Source: an uncultured Myxococcales bacterium (GTDB taxonomy: Bacteria > Myxococcota_A > UBA9042). Taken from it: 38,883 nucleotides of DNA. The stretch spans positions 1-38,883 of the forward strand of contig CAJBNH010000187.1 in the NCBI GenBank assembly GCA_903955385.1, given 5' to 3'. The stretch's first letter is position 1; each line of letters opens with the position of its first letter. Below are positions 8,088 through 16,186 of this stretch, in pieces. Under the pieces are notes generated by a model, which worked only from the letters and a program-made list of their open reading frames with translations, made no database searches and was not told the DNA's origin. The translations under genes were made by a program, and so were the position numbers.

Positions 8088-8567
8088 TCAGCCGAGTTTC
8101 TTCAGGGCCTCTAGCACCTTGTCGACGTGACCATTGACGGTGACCTTGGGCCAGGCGGCCGCCACCTTGCCGTCGCGGTCGATCACCAACGTCGAGCGGA
8201 TCGTGCCCACGCTCTTCTTGCCATACAGCGTCTTCTCTCCCCACGCACCGTACGTCTCCATCATCTGGTGGCTGGGGTCGGCCAGCAGCAGAAAGGGCAG
8301 GCCGAACTTGGCCTTGAACTTCGCGTGGGACTCGACGCTGTCGCCGCTGACGCCGAGGACGACCGCTCCGGTGCCCGCCTGGCCGCGCCATTGGGGCTCG
8401 CGGTCGCGGAAGTCGCAGGCTTCTGTCGTACAGCCTGACGTGTTGTCGCGCGGGTAGAAGTAGAGGACCACAGGACGGCCGCGCAGTTCTGAGAGGCGGA
8501 CGCGGGTGCCGTTGTCGGCGGCGAGATCGAAGTCGGGCGCGAGGGTGCCAATCGCGGGAGTGGGCAT
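8088..8567 (-). CDS. bcp: Thioredoxin-dependent peroxiredoxin, BCP/PrxQ type
   Basis: The protein reduces peroxides and organic hydroperoxides in the cytoplasm with electrons from thioredoxin. Its 159 residues contain the PrxQ active site NTSGCTTEACDFRD, with the peroxidatic Cys46 and resolving Cys51 five residues apart, the atypical two-Cys arrangement. The upstream LYFYPRDNT strand and the VVLGVSGDSVESHAKF segment also fit. The start MPTPAIG at 8567 is normal for the family. The gene heads a small leftward unit with the 323-aa hypothetical gene and faces away from the metallophosphoesterase gene, with candidate promoters for both in the 153-bp gap. Confidence 0.95.
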   Translation of the reverse strand: MPTPAIGTLAPDFDLAADNGTRVRLSELRGRPVVLYFYPRDNTSGCTTEACDFRDREPQWRGQAGTGAVVLGVSGDSVESHAKFKAKFGLPFLLLADPSHQMMETYGAWGEKTLYGKKSVGTIRSTLVIDRDGKVAAAWPKVTVNGHVDKVLEALKKLG

Positions 8568-8597
8568 GGACGGAATCCTCCGGGGTTCGTCGGGTCA

Positions 8598-8626
8598 AGT
8601 AAGCACGGTGGCTTGGACCGCGTCAA
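8598..8626 (-). promoter_or_regulatory. Candidate promoter for bcp
   Basis: On the minus strand, TTGACG (8626-8621) is separated by 17 bp from CTTACT (8603-8598), about 30 bp upstream of the bcp start. The -35 is good and the -10 weak. No OxyR-like operator could be recognised by eye. Confidence 0.45.
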
Positions 8627-8638
8627 TGCGGAACAACC

Positions 8639-8667
8639 TTGCCCGGTCGGGCAGTCGGGCTTATGGT
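8639..8667 (+). promoter_or_regulatory. Candidate promoter for the metallophosphoesterase gene
   Basis: TTGCCC (8639-8644) and TATGGT (8662-8667) are spaced by 17 bp, about 54 bp upstream of the start at 8721. The promoter points away from the bcp promoter in the same gap. Confidence 0.45.
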
Positions 8668-8720
8668 GAGGGGTCTGATGCAGCGCACAGGGTTTGAGAC
8701 GTGCCGCTTTTGGAGGGTGA

Positions 8721-9455
8721 ATGCGCCTGGCGATCCTGAGTGACATCCACGCCAACATCCAGGCCCTGACCAAGGTGCTCGAGCGCTGCGAAGCCGAGCA
8801 GGTGGACGAAGTTGTCTGCTTGGGCGACGTGGTCGGCTACGGCGGCAACCCCAATGAGTGCTGTGACCTGTTGCGCGAGCACTGCTCGATCGTCCTGATG
8901 GGCAACCACGACGCCGCTACGGTGGGCGTGATGGACGCGGACTACTATTACGAGTCAGCGCGCCGGGTTCTGTTCTGGACGCGGCAGGAACTGACCGACG
9001 AGAACTTCCGCTGGCTCTATTCGCTGCCGTACACGAATCAGCGCCCGGAACTCGACGTCGGCTTCTACCACTCGGCGCCGATCCAGCCGTCGGGCTTCTT
9101 CTACGTGGTTCGCAACGAGGAAGCCGAGGCCTTGACCCGCATGAAGACCGGCCTCTTCAGCCACAACTTCATCGGTCACAGCCACTTGACCACGATGTAC
9201 GAGTACTCGGGCCGCAAGGTGCGCGACGTGACCGGCCACTACCAGTTCCACGCCGGGCGTCGCTATCTGGTCAACGTAGGCTCCGTCGGTCAGCCGCGCG
9301 ACCGCAACCCCGACGCTTGCTTCGTGCTGTTCGACACGGAGACCAAGCTGCTGCAGCACGTCCGCGTGCCGTACGACGTCCCCACGGCTTCAGCGCGCAT
9401 TCGCGAAGTCGGGCATGACGAGAAGTTCGCTCGCCGCCTGACCTTGGGCGTCTAG
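8721..9455 (+). CDS. Calcineurin-like metallophosphoesterase
   Basis: A 244-residue cytoplasmic phosphoesterase of the YfcE/DR1281-like type with a dinuclear metal centre. The ligand motifs are complete: SDIH (Asp8, His10), GDVVGYGGN (Asp36), GNHD (61-64) and GHSH (His153, His155), with an extra His117 in GFYHSAP. GGAGGGTGA sits just upstream of the ATG at 8721. The family acts on cyclic nucleotides, small phosphodiesters or dinucleotides, and the sequence does not decide among them. It is monocistronic and converges on the kinase gene with a 16-bp gap and no obvious terminator. Confidence 0.9.
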   Translation: MRLAILSDIHANIQALTKVLERCEAEQVDEVVCLGDVVGYGGNPNECCDLLREHCSIVLMGNHDAATVGVMDADYYYESARRVLFWTRQELTDENFRWLYSLPYTNQRPELDVGFYHSAPIQPSGFFYVVRNEEAEALTRMKTGLFSHNFIGHSHLTTMYEYSGRKVRDVTGHYQFHAGRRYLVNVGSVGQPRDRNPDACFVLFDTETKLLQHVRVPYDVPTASARIREVGHDEKFARRLTLGV

Positions 9456-9471
9456 CTTTCCGGATTCCCGC

Positions 9472-12054
9472 TCAGGGCATCGGCATCAGCTGCGACGCTT
9501 CCTCGGCCGACAGGAAGCGTGCGCGGATCTGATAGCGGGACAACTGCGCGGCCTGACCGTGCCGCGTGGGCGTCTGGCCGGTTTGCTGGATCTTCAGCAG
9601 GAAGCCCTCGCCCGACCCAGACACCGTCAGATCGCTGCCGACAGAGCCACCCAGCACCAGCACCCGCTGCACGTCCACTCGGGTGCCCACGTCGTGCACG
9701 ACGAGCCAGTAGGAACTGTCCTGAGGCGCGATTGCCTCGACGCGAATGCGCCGCATGGCAGGGTCGCCGCCGTCGATGCGCAGGTAGTCGACGCCGGCCG
9801 CGTCATCTGCCTGTCCGACGTGCCACGCGCCAAGCACCATCGGGGTCGCGGACTCGGCGGTGTTGTTCGGCTCGGACTCGGGCTGGTCGGCCAGCCCGGT
9901 GTGGGCGTAGCGCAGCGTGTACTCGACGCCCGGCCACGGCACGCCGGCAGCAGGCTGCGGTTGGACGACGACCCGACTGGGCATTTGGTTCTGGCTGGGA
10001 AGGAAGGCGAGCGTGGCCTTGTGTTCGTCCGGGCGCAGCATCTGGCTGGCCAAGATGCGGTTGGTGGCATCGACAAGGGCAAGGCGCATCCCGGGTTGCG
10101 AGCCATCCACCTCCACCGTGATGCTGAGGATGTGCGGCCCAAGGCGGCCCTGCAGCGCGAACACGTCGCGGTCTCCCTCGCCGTCCAGGCTGGCCGAGAC
10201 CAGCGCTTCCGGCGCGACCTCGTTGCCCTGACCCTCGTCATTGGGCTCGCGTTCGAGGCCCGCATGGCCAGCTTGCACCAGCACGTGCAGGGTGTACTTG
10301 TCGCTCAAGCTCTCGCTCGCCACCGCGCCCGCCGGCAGGTATTCGGTAATGCACAGGGTCCGCACGGGCTTGCGCAGGTCGGGATGCCGCAGCTCCTCGC
10401 CCCGCCCTCGCCCGCGGTGCGACTGGGTCAGCAGCGCTGAGCCGTCGGCCCCGTGCAGCGACACCTGCAGGTCCATGTTCGGTACGCCGGAAAGCTGCAC
10501 CGTGACGTCGTCCATGTCCTTGACCGGCGGCATCCGGTAGCAGTCCTGATCGGCGGCGGTTCCGGAGCGGCGCTTGCCGATGACGCCCGTCGCGTCGTTC
10601 TGCGGACCCAGCGAATTGGCCTGGTCCCACGTGTCGTTGGGCTCGCTCTCGCGGCCCATGGACTTCTTCGAGTCGAGCCAAAGCCAGCCGCCGATACCCG
10701 CCAGCGCCACCACCACGGCGGTGAAGAACGCAATCGCGCGCGACCTCTGCGCCCGCGTAGCCTTGGTCCGCAGCAGCTCGTCTTCGACCAAGTACGCACC
10801 GTAGTCGGCCGTTGGCAGCTTGGCCTTGCGCGGGGCGCGGCTGGTGCTGGCGCTCGGACTGGTACCGCCGGGCAGGGCGACGTCGGCAAAGCCGGTCTGC
10901 TGCGCCTGTATCAGCGCTTCGCCCAACTCGGCCATCGACTGGAAGCGCTTGGCCGGGTCCTTCTCCAGCGCCTTGGCGACGATCTGCTCCAGCACCGCGG
11001 GAACGGGGTGAGCCGGCGCGACCTCCGCCATCTTCGGCGGCGCCTCCATCAGATGCGCCTTGAGGATGTCGAACGTCGGGCGTTCGCCGCCGAACACGTG
11101 CAAGCCGGTCAACATCCGGAACATCAGGGCGCCCACGGCGTAGATGTCGGCGCGGTGATCGACATCGCCGGCGCGGATCTGCTCGGGGCTCATGTAGTAG
11201 GGCGTGCCGAAGATGTCCCGCTGGGAGTGGATCGTGTACGGGTCGTCGGCGCCTTTGACCTTGGCCAAGCCGAAGTCGAGGATCTTCACGAAGTCCGGAT
11301 GCGCCGCTCCGGTGACCATCATGACGTTCTCGGGCTTGAGATCGCGATGGACGACGCCGTGTTTGTGGGCCTCGGCCAGCGAGTCGCACATCTGCAGCAC
11401 GATGCGGGCCACACGCTCGGCGGGCAGTGGCCCTTCCCGTTCGAGCAGGGCATCCAGCGCCTCACCCTCCAGCAGCTCCATCACCAGATAGAACAGCTCT
11501 CCCCAGCGGCCAAAGTCGTACACCATCACGGTGTGCGGGCTGGAAAGCCTGGAGATCGCGCGGGCTTCGCGGGTGAAGCGGCTGACCAGTTGCTTGCGGG
11601 CAACGAGGTTCTCGTGCAGCAGCTTGATCGCCATCACCTTGCGCAGGTGGATCTGCTCGACGCGGTACACCGCCCCCATGCCGCCGCGGCCGATCAGTGA
11701 CACGACCAGATAGCGGTCGTCGATCAACTTGCCGATGTAGGCGCTCTGCTCTTCCTCGTTGAGCGCGGGGGGCGTGTCGTCGATGGGCTCAAGCGTCGTG
11801 ACGAAGGTCTGCGCTTCCGACAACGTCGCGGGAGGATTGGGGTTGATCAGGGTGCGCTGGCGCTCGATCCGGCCGACCGGTGGCAGTCCAGCAGTGGGTA
11901 GCGTCATGTCGGCGGGGGCGACAGGGACGGGCGACGGGCCGAGGATGGCAGGCTCGTCACCAGGGCGCGGCAGCGATTGCAGGGGCGAACCGTCCTCAAG
12001 GCAGAACTGGCTGGCCTCAGAGTAGGTTCGTCGGCAACTGGCGCAAATCTTCAT
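9472..12054 (-). CDS. Transmembrane Ser/Thr protein kinase with zinc ribbon and PPC-like repeats
   Basis: The start at 12054 gives 860 residues. An N-terminal zinc ribbon (CASC at 4-7, FCLEDG at 17-22) leads through a Pro-rich linker to a complete Hanks-type kinase domain (about 114-375). This shows GRGGMGAVY (122-130), invariant Lys144, HRDLKPEN (236-243), DFG (260-262) and SPEQI (289-293). One membrane helix follows (about 441-460). The outer part has three repeats opening with SEPNDT, REPNDE and SEPNNT, the hallmark of pre-peptidase C-terminal (PPC) beta-sandwich domains. An inside kinase and outside sensor topology is inferred. The frame is open to 12141, but MKICASC is the natural beginning because the ribbon starts there. 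Targets are unknown. Confidence 0.93.
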   Translation of the reverse strand: MKICASCRRTYSEASQFCLEDGSPLQSLPRPGDEPAILGPSPVPVAPADMTLPTAGLPPVGRIERQRTLINPNPPATLSEAQTFVTTLEPIDDTPPALNEEEQSAYIGKLIDDRYLVVSLIGRGGMGAVYRVEQIHLRKVMAIKLLHENLVARKQLVSRFTREARAISRLSSPHTVMVYDFGRWGELFYLVMELLEGEALDALLEREGPLPAERVARIVLQMCDSLAEAHKHGVVHRDLKPENVMMVTGAAHPDFVKILDFGLAKVKGADDPYTIHSQRDIFGTPYYMSPEQIRAGDVDHRADIYAVGALMFRMLTGLHVFGGERPTFDILKAHLMEAPPKMAEVAPAHPVPAVLEQIVAKALEKDPAKRFQSMAELGEALIQAQQTGFADVALPGGTSPSASTSRAPRKAKLPTADYGAYLVEDELLRTKATRAQRSRAIAFFTAVVVALAGIGGWLWLDSKKSMGRESEPNDTWDQANSLGPQNDATGVIGKRRSGTAADQDCYRMPPVKDMDDVTVQLSGVPNMDLQVSLHGADGSALLTQSHRGRGRGEELRHPDLRKPVRTLCITEYLPAGAVASESLSDKYTLHVLVQAGHAGLEREPNDEGQGNEVAPEALVSASLDGEGDRDVFALQGRLGPHILSITVEVDGSQPGMRLALVDATNRILASQMLRPDEHKATLAFLPSQNQMPSRVVVQPQPAAGVPWPGVEYTLRYAHTGLADQPESEPNNTAESATPMVLGAWHVGQADDAAGVDYLRIDGGDPAMRRIRVEAIAPQDSSYWLVVHDVGTRVDVQRVLVLGGSVGSDLTVSGSGEGFLLKIQQTGQTPTRHGQAAQLSRYQIRARFLSAEEASQLMPMP

Positions 12055-12159
12055 CCTTGGGAGCCCCGCGTGGGCTGAGTCTAGGGGCGAGTCGGCAGGA
12101 TGTCCAACCGACGGAATCTTCCGGGGTCCTTCCGCCGCCAAGGGTGCGTCGAACCGCGG

Positions 12160-13677
12160 TCAGTGCCCGGTGAACGCCTTGGGAGCCTTGCCGGGGATCC
12201 TCTGCCAAGAGGGTGTGTAGTAGCCGGCGGCCGCGGGGACGTCGAGCGGTTCGCGCGAGGCGCCGTCGTGGCTGGTGACCCACAAGCGATAGCCCTTGCC
12301 GTCTTCGTTCGACGAGTAGACCAAGCGCTTGCCATCCGGCGACCACGAGGGCTCGAGCGACCGCTTGCCCATCCCCGGCGTCAAGCGTTGGATGCGCCCC
12401 TGCAAGTCGACGGTCAGGATGTCGATGGCGCTGCCACGCAAGCCTGAGAAGGCGATCTTGCCACCGTGTCCCCAGTCTGGGTCGGAGTTGTAGGGTCCGA
12501 CGAAGGTGAGTCGGCGCTGGTCGCTGCCGTCGGCATTCATCACGTAGATCTGCGGACTTCCCGTGCGGTCCGACACGAACGCGATCTGGCTGCCGTCGGG
12601 AGAGTAGGACGCCCCGAGGTCGTCGGCTTCGTTGCGTGTCAGGTTGCGCGACGGACTGCCGTCGTAGGCGAGCTGCCAGATGTCGGCCTGATCGCCGTCA
12701 TTGATGGTCGCCACGATGTCGCCGTTGACGTTCTGGGCGCAGCCGCGGAACTGCAAGTCCTCGCCCGAGGCGAACGGCTGCGGCACGGCCAGCGGATCGA
12801 TGGGTGCCGCCGCGGCCTTCTTTCCCTTGCCCTTGTTCTTCTTGGGCACCACCGGGGCAAAGTCTGCGATGGCGTTCAGCTGGGCCAAGTCGAGCTTGAA
12901 CAGCGATGGCATGTCGGTACGGAACGAGGTGTAGGCCAGACTGCCGTCCAGGAACTGGACCGGGAACATGTGGATGCTCTTGTCTCCCACGATGATGCGG
13001 CGGTTGAACCCGTCGGCCTCGACCTGCCAGATGCAGCGGTCGCAGCCGGGGCCGGGCGCGCTGTAGAACACCAGCGTGTCGAAGCTGCCCTCGACGCCGG
13101 TCAGGGCGCCGTGGACTGCGTTCATCACCCGGTGGGCCATCGAGCGCAAACTGCCGGAGGGGGCCTCCTGCACGGCCCAACTGCCCAGATCCAGACGCTT
13201 GCCGTCGCGCACATCGACCACACCTGCGGTCAGGGTGACGAGTCCGGCCGTTTTGGATGGCTTGAGGACCGTCGCCAGCACGTACTGCGCTCCGGTGCCT
13301 TGCGCGGCGGGTCGGCGAATGTCGAGGTTGGGCGGGGCGGACTTGACCAGGCTGGCGATCATGCCCGGATTGCCTCGCAGCGGCCGCAGGATGCCGGACA
13401 GGCGGGTGTCGTTGGCCAGCACGTTCTCGACCAGATCGCACGACGCCTTGGGCAGCGTACACGTCGGCGGCAGGACCAGCAGCGCGTCCAATGGTCTTGA
13501 AGTCGCCTCGACGATGACATACAGGCCGGAGCCATCGTCGACAGGCGCGTCTGTCGGCGTCGTCGCTGGTGGCTCGACGGGCTGCGCGACGGCAAGGGTC
13601 GGCAGCGCCAGACCGGCAACGAAGGCGAACCCGGCCAGGGCGGACGAGATCGGCGAAGGGTGGCGGTGAGCTGGCAT
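12160..13677 (-). CDS. TolB-like periplasmic beta-propeller protein
   Basis: The start at 13677 gives 505 residues with a signal peptide (cleavage probably after AVA near residue 31). The first domain (about 45-210) resembles the TolB alpha/beta domain. A Lys/Gly/Ala-rich low-complexity insert around 290-310 precedes WD40-like PD40 propeller repeats such as ASYSPDGSQIAFVSDR and PSWSPDGKRLVYSSNE. In Gram-negative bacteria TolB works in the periplasm with Pal and the Tol complex in outer-membrane constriction. No tolQRA or pal genes are nearby, so this may be a paralogue. CDRC around residue 225 is an unusual Cys pair. It follows the HD-domain gene and has a possible promoter of its own. Confidence 0.82.
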   Translation of the reverse strand: MPAHRHPSPISSALAGFAFVAGLALPTLAVAQPVEPPATTPTDAPVDDGSGLYVIVEATSRPLDALLVLPPTCTLPKASCDLVENVLANDTRLSGILRPLRGNPGMIASLVKSAPPNLDIRRPAAQGTGAQYVLATVLKPSKTAGLVTLTAGVVDVRDGKRLDLGSWAVQEAPSGSLRSMAHRVMNAVHGALTGVEGSFDTLVFYSAPGPGCDRCIWQVEADGFNRRIIVGDKSIHMFPVQFLDGSLAYTSFRTDMPSLFKLDLAQLNAIADFAPVVPKKNKGKGKKAAAAPIDPLAVPQPFASGEDLQFRGCAQNVNGDIVATINDGDQADIWQLAYDGSPSRNLTRNEADDLGASYSPDGSQIAFVSDRTGSPQIYVMNADGSDQRRLTFVGPYNSDPDWGHGGKIAFSGLRGSAIDILTVDLQGRIQRLTPGMGKRSLEPSWSPDGKRLVYSSNEDGKGYRLWVTSHDGASREPLDVPAAAGYYTPSWQRIPGKAPKAFTGH

Positions 13678-13738
13678 GGTTCGGCTTTCCCGGGTTGGCA
13701 GGGGCAGCGGCGCTGGCACGCTGAATTCGTCTCCCGAC

Positions 13739-13768
13739 GGAATACCCACCGCCGGGCCTTGAGGTCAA
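13739..13768 (-). promoter_or_regulatory. Possible promoter for the TolB-like gene
   Basis: On the minus strand, TTGACC (13768-13763), overlapping the HD gene stop, and TATTCC (13744-13739) are spaced by 18 bp, about 60 bp upstream of the start. This would allow expression apart from the rod-shape operon. Confidence 0.35.
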
Positions 13769-15069
13769 GTCGCGAGGATGGGCGCCCGCAGCTCGAGCAG
13801 CCACCGACTGGCGCGCTCGACCTCGGCAGGATCCACGTAGACGCGCTGCAACAGGGTGTGGTCTGCGTACCGCTCGAAAAGACGTGTCGCCTCCATCAGC
13901 GGCAGGTGGTACGGCTCGCCGACGACGGGCTGCTTGCGAACGAAGATGGCCCGCGCGCGGTCGGCCGCGTGGTATTTGGAAAGCGCCCCTTGGCTGGTGA
14001 CCTGGATATGGGCGATGCCGGCGTCTTCGAGCCGCCGCGCCAAGGCGGCAATCGGCTCCTGTCGTCCCGACGGCGTACTCTCCGCAATCAGTTTCAGCGG
14101 TCGCCGCCCGAGAATCCCCTCCGCCCACCACGATGCCTTGCGCTGTTGCCGCAGGGCCGTCCAAATGGCTGGGTCGTCGAACTCGAGGTACAGGTCCGGG
14201 TCGGTCGGAGCCCGGCACAGGTCCGGAAACTCGTCGTAGAAGTGTCGCAACATGTGGTCATAACAGACCGATTTCTTGTGGAAATACACCATCAGGAACA
14301 TGTGGTGTCGCGACAGCATGAAGTCGTCGAACGCGAACAGGGCCCGCTCGTGCAGCGCCAGATGCAGCGAACCGCCGGAGGCTTCGTAGTGCGTCAGGTG
14401 GCCGATGAGCCAGTCGGCGTCGAATTGCCCATAGGATACACCGGTGTAGTACGAGTCACGCAGCAGATAGTCCATGCGGTCGACGTCGATCTCGCTGCTG
14501 ATGAGCGACGACAGCACGCCCCGCAGATCCCGTCCGGCCACTTCGTAGGCCGACGCCGGGCAGTTGACCCCGGCGTGCAGCAACCCGGCGATGTGCAGGG
14601 GTTCGATCCCCATCGGCTTGCCCACTCTCGAGACCGTCTCGGTGAGACCGGAATCCAGCAGCAGCTTGAGCGTGTAGTGCTCGTGGCTGCCCTTGCCTGT
14701 CATCGGACCCGTCAAGTGCGGCACTTTCAGCAGCGCCAGCGGCGCCAGCAACACCTCTGACGTGTGCGACAGCGGCGGGTGGCCCAGGTCGTGGCAGAGG
14801 GCGGCCAGCCGCAGGGTCTGGCGCAGGCGTTCGCGGTCGTCCCCGGTCAGCCAGGTTGCGTTGCGAAACACGGCGTCAAAGGCCTTGCCGGCCAGATGCA
14901 TGGCGCCGATCGAGTGCAGGAAGCGCGTGTGGCTCGCGCCGGGAAAGGTCTGCTCCGAGAAGCCGAGCTGCTTGATGCTGCGCAGCCTCTGGAACCAGGG
15001 GCTGTCGACGACGGCCACTTCGACGGTGCTGACGGCAACGGGACCGTGGACGGGATCACGAATCTCCAA
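13765..15069 (-). CDS. HD-domain phosphohydrolase (dGTPase-like)
   Basis: A 434-residue HD-superfamily protein of the dNTP triphosphohydrolase-like class (COG1078/YwfO type). The opening IRDPVHGPV, the GASHTRFLHSIGAMHLA block (His47 and Arg49) and CHDLGHPPLSH (His93, Asp94, His97) are diagnostic. The distal metal Asp lies in SEIDVDRMDYLLRD (around 195-200), completing the H-HD-D set. Family members hydrolyse dNTPs to nucleoside and triphosphate, often under allosteric nucleotide control; the substrate here is not determined. The gene starts 4 bp after rodA on the same strand, so it is probably the distal gene of the mre/mrd operon. Confidence 0.9.
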   Translation of the reverse strand: MEIRDPVHGPVAVSTVEVAVVDSPWFQRLRSIKQLGFSEQTFPGASHTRFLHSIGAMHLAGKAFDAVFRNATWLTGDDRERLRQTLRLAALCHDLGHPPLSHTSEVLLAPLALLKVPHLTGPMTGKGSHEHYTLKLLLDSGLTETVSRVGKPMGIEPLHIAGLLHAGVNCPASAYEVAGRDLRGVLSSLISSEIDVDRMDYLLRDSYYTGVSYGQFDADWLIGHLTHYEASGGSLHLALHERALFAFDDFMLSRHHMFLMVYFHKKSVCYDHMLRHFYDEFPDLCRAPTDPDLYLEFDDPAIWTALRQQRKASWWAEGILGRRPLKLIAESTPSGRQEPIAALARRLEDAGIAHIQVTSQGALSKYHAADRARAIFVRKQPVVGEPYHLPLMEATRLFERYADHTLLQRVYVDPAEVERASRWLLELRAPILAT

Positions 15070-15073
15070 GGAA

Positions 15074-16186
15074 TCACCTCGACTTGCGACGGGTGGCGAT
15101 GTTCACCAGAAAGCCGATGCCCAGCAGCACCGTCAGCGAGCTGGAGCCGCCGTAGCTGACGAGCGGTAGGGTGAGCCCCACGACCGGCAGCAGACCGATC
15201 ACCATCCCCGCGTTGATGAAGAATTGCCAGAAGATCAGCGCCGCCACGCCGACGGCTACCAGCGCGTCGAACCGCTCCTGCGCATGGTCGGCGAGATGCA
15301 ACGCCCATGCCACAATGGCGGCATAGAGCCCGAACAGGAAGAAGCACCCGAGCAGCCCGAACCGCTCGGCATAGGCAGCCAGCGCGAAGTCCGTGTGCAG
15401 GAAGGGCAAGTGCCGCAGCACCGAGCTTCGCGCGTCACCGTCGGATCGTCCCGAGAACTTGCCGGAGCCCACCGCCCACAGTGCCTGCTCTGCCTGCGAG
15501 CTCTGAGCCGAGCGCTTGTCGGCAACCGCTTCCTCGTCGAGCGAGAGCCACGCCTCGACTCGGCCCTTCTGGTAGTTGCGAATGACGCCGAATTCCCAAG
15601 CGACCGGCACCGCCAGCATCACCACGACCAAGCCGGCCATCAGCGTGCGGCCGTGGATGCCGTCGTAGAGGATGATGCTTGCGGCCACCAGGGCGACGCA
15701 CAGCGAGGTCCCCAGGTCCGGCTCGAGGTTGATCAGCACGACCGGCAGCATCATCAGCGCGACGGGAGCCAGCAGGTGCCGGGCCAGCGACGCCGAGTTG
15801 GCGCGCTTGCGGTCGAAATAGTCCGCGAGCATCAGGATGATACTCAACTTCATGAATTCACTGGGCTGAATGTTGGCCGGGCCCAGTTCGATCCACCGAC
15901 GGCTGTAGTTGATCTCGCGTCCGACGACCAGCACGGCGGCCAGCAACACCACCACCACCTGGTAGAGCGTGGGACTCAGCTTGCGCACGAACGCGACGTC
16001 CATGCTGGCGACCACACCGGCGGCCATCAGCCCCAGCACGATCCAGATCGTCTGGGTGCGGTGGTAGGTCATCCCGGTCAGCGTGTCGGTGAAGGTCAGG
16101 TTTTCAATCGCGATGCCGCACAGCAGCAGCACGCTGACCAGCCCCAACCAGGTCGACGGGCGATTCAGGGACTTCCATGCGCTCAC
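15074..16186 (-). CDS. rodA: Rod-shape SEDS peptidoglycan glycosyltransferase RodA
   Basis: RodA polymerises lipid II glycan strands in the elongasome, paired with PBP2. The 370 residues form a multi-spanning SEDS protein with about ten hydrophobic helices. Family features include the SRRWIELGPANIQPSEFMKL block, EPDLGTSL, the loop Asp region HTDFALAAYAERFGLLGC and the C-terminal GLTLPLVSYGGSS. The loop between the central helices (about 205-250) is charged and somewhat Ser/Ala-rich. Its start overlaps the PBP2 gene by four bases, indicating translational coupling of the two partners. Confidence 0.95.
   Translation of the reverse strand: MSAWKSLNRPSTWLGLVSVLLLCGIAIENLTFTDTLTGMTYHRTQTIWIVLGLMAAGVVASMDVAFVRKLSPTLYQVVVVLLAAVLVVGREINYSRRWIELGPANIQPSEFMKLSIILMLADYFDRKRANSASLARHLLAPVALMMLPVVLINLEPDLGTSLCVALVAASIILYDGIHGRTLMAGLVVVMLAVPVAWEFGVIRNYQKGRVEAWLSLDEEAVADKRSAQSSQAEQALWAVGSGKFSGRSDGDARSSVLRHLPFLHTDFALAAYAERFGLLGCFFLFGLYAAIVAWALHLADHAQERFDALVAVGVAALIFWQFFINAGMVIGLLPVVGLTLPLVSYGGSSSLTVLLGIGFLVNIATRRKSR

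Noticed and set aside
10453-11700. 415-codon rightward frame opposite the kinase gene
   Set aside because: Mirrors the kinase coding strand and has no family features.
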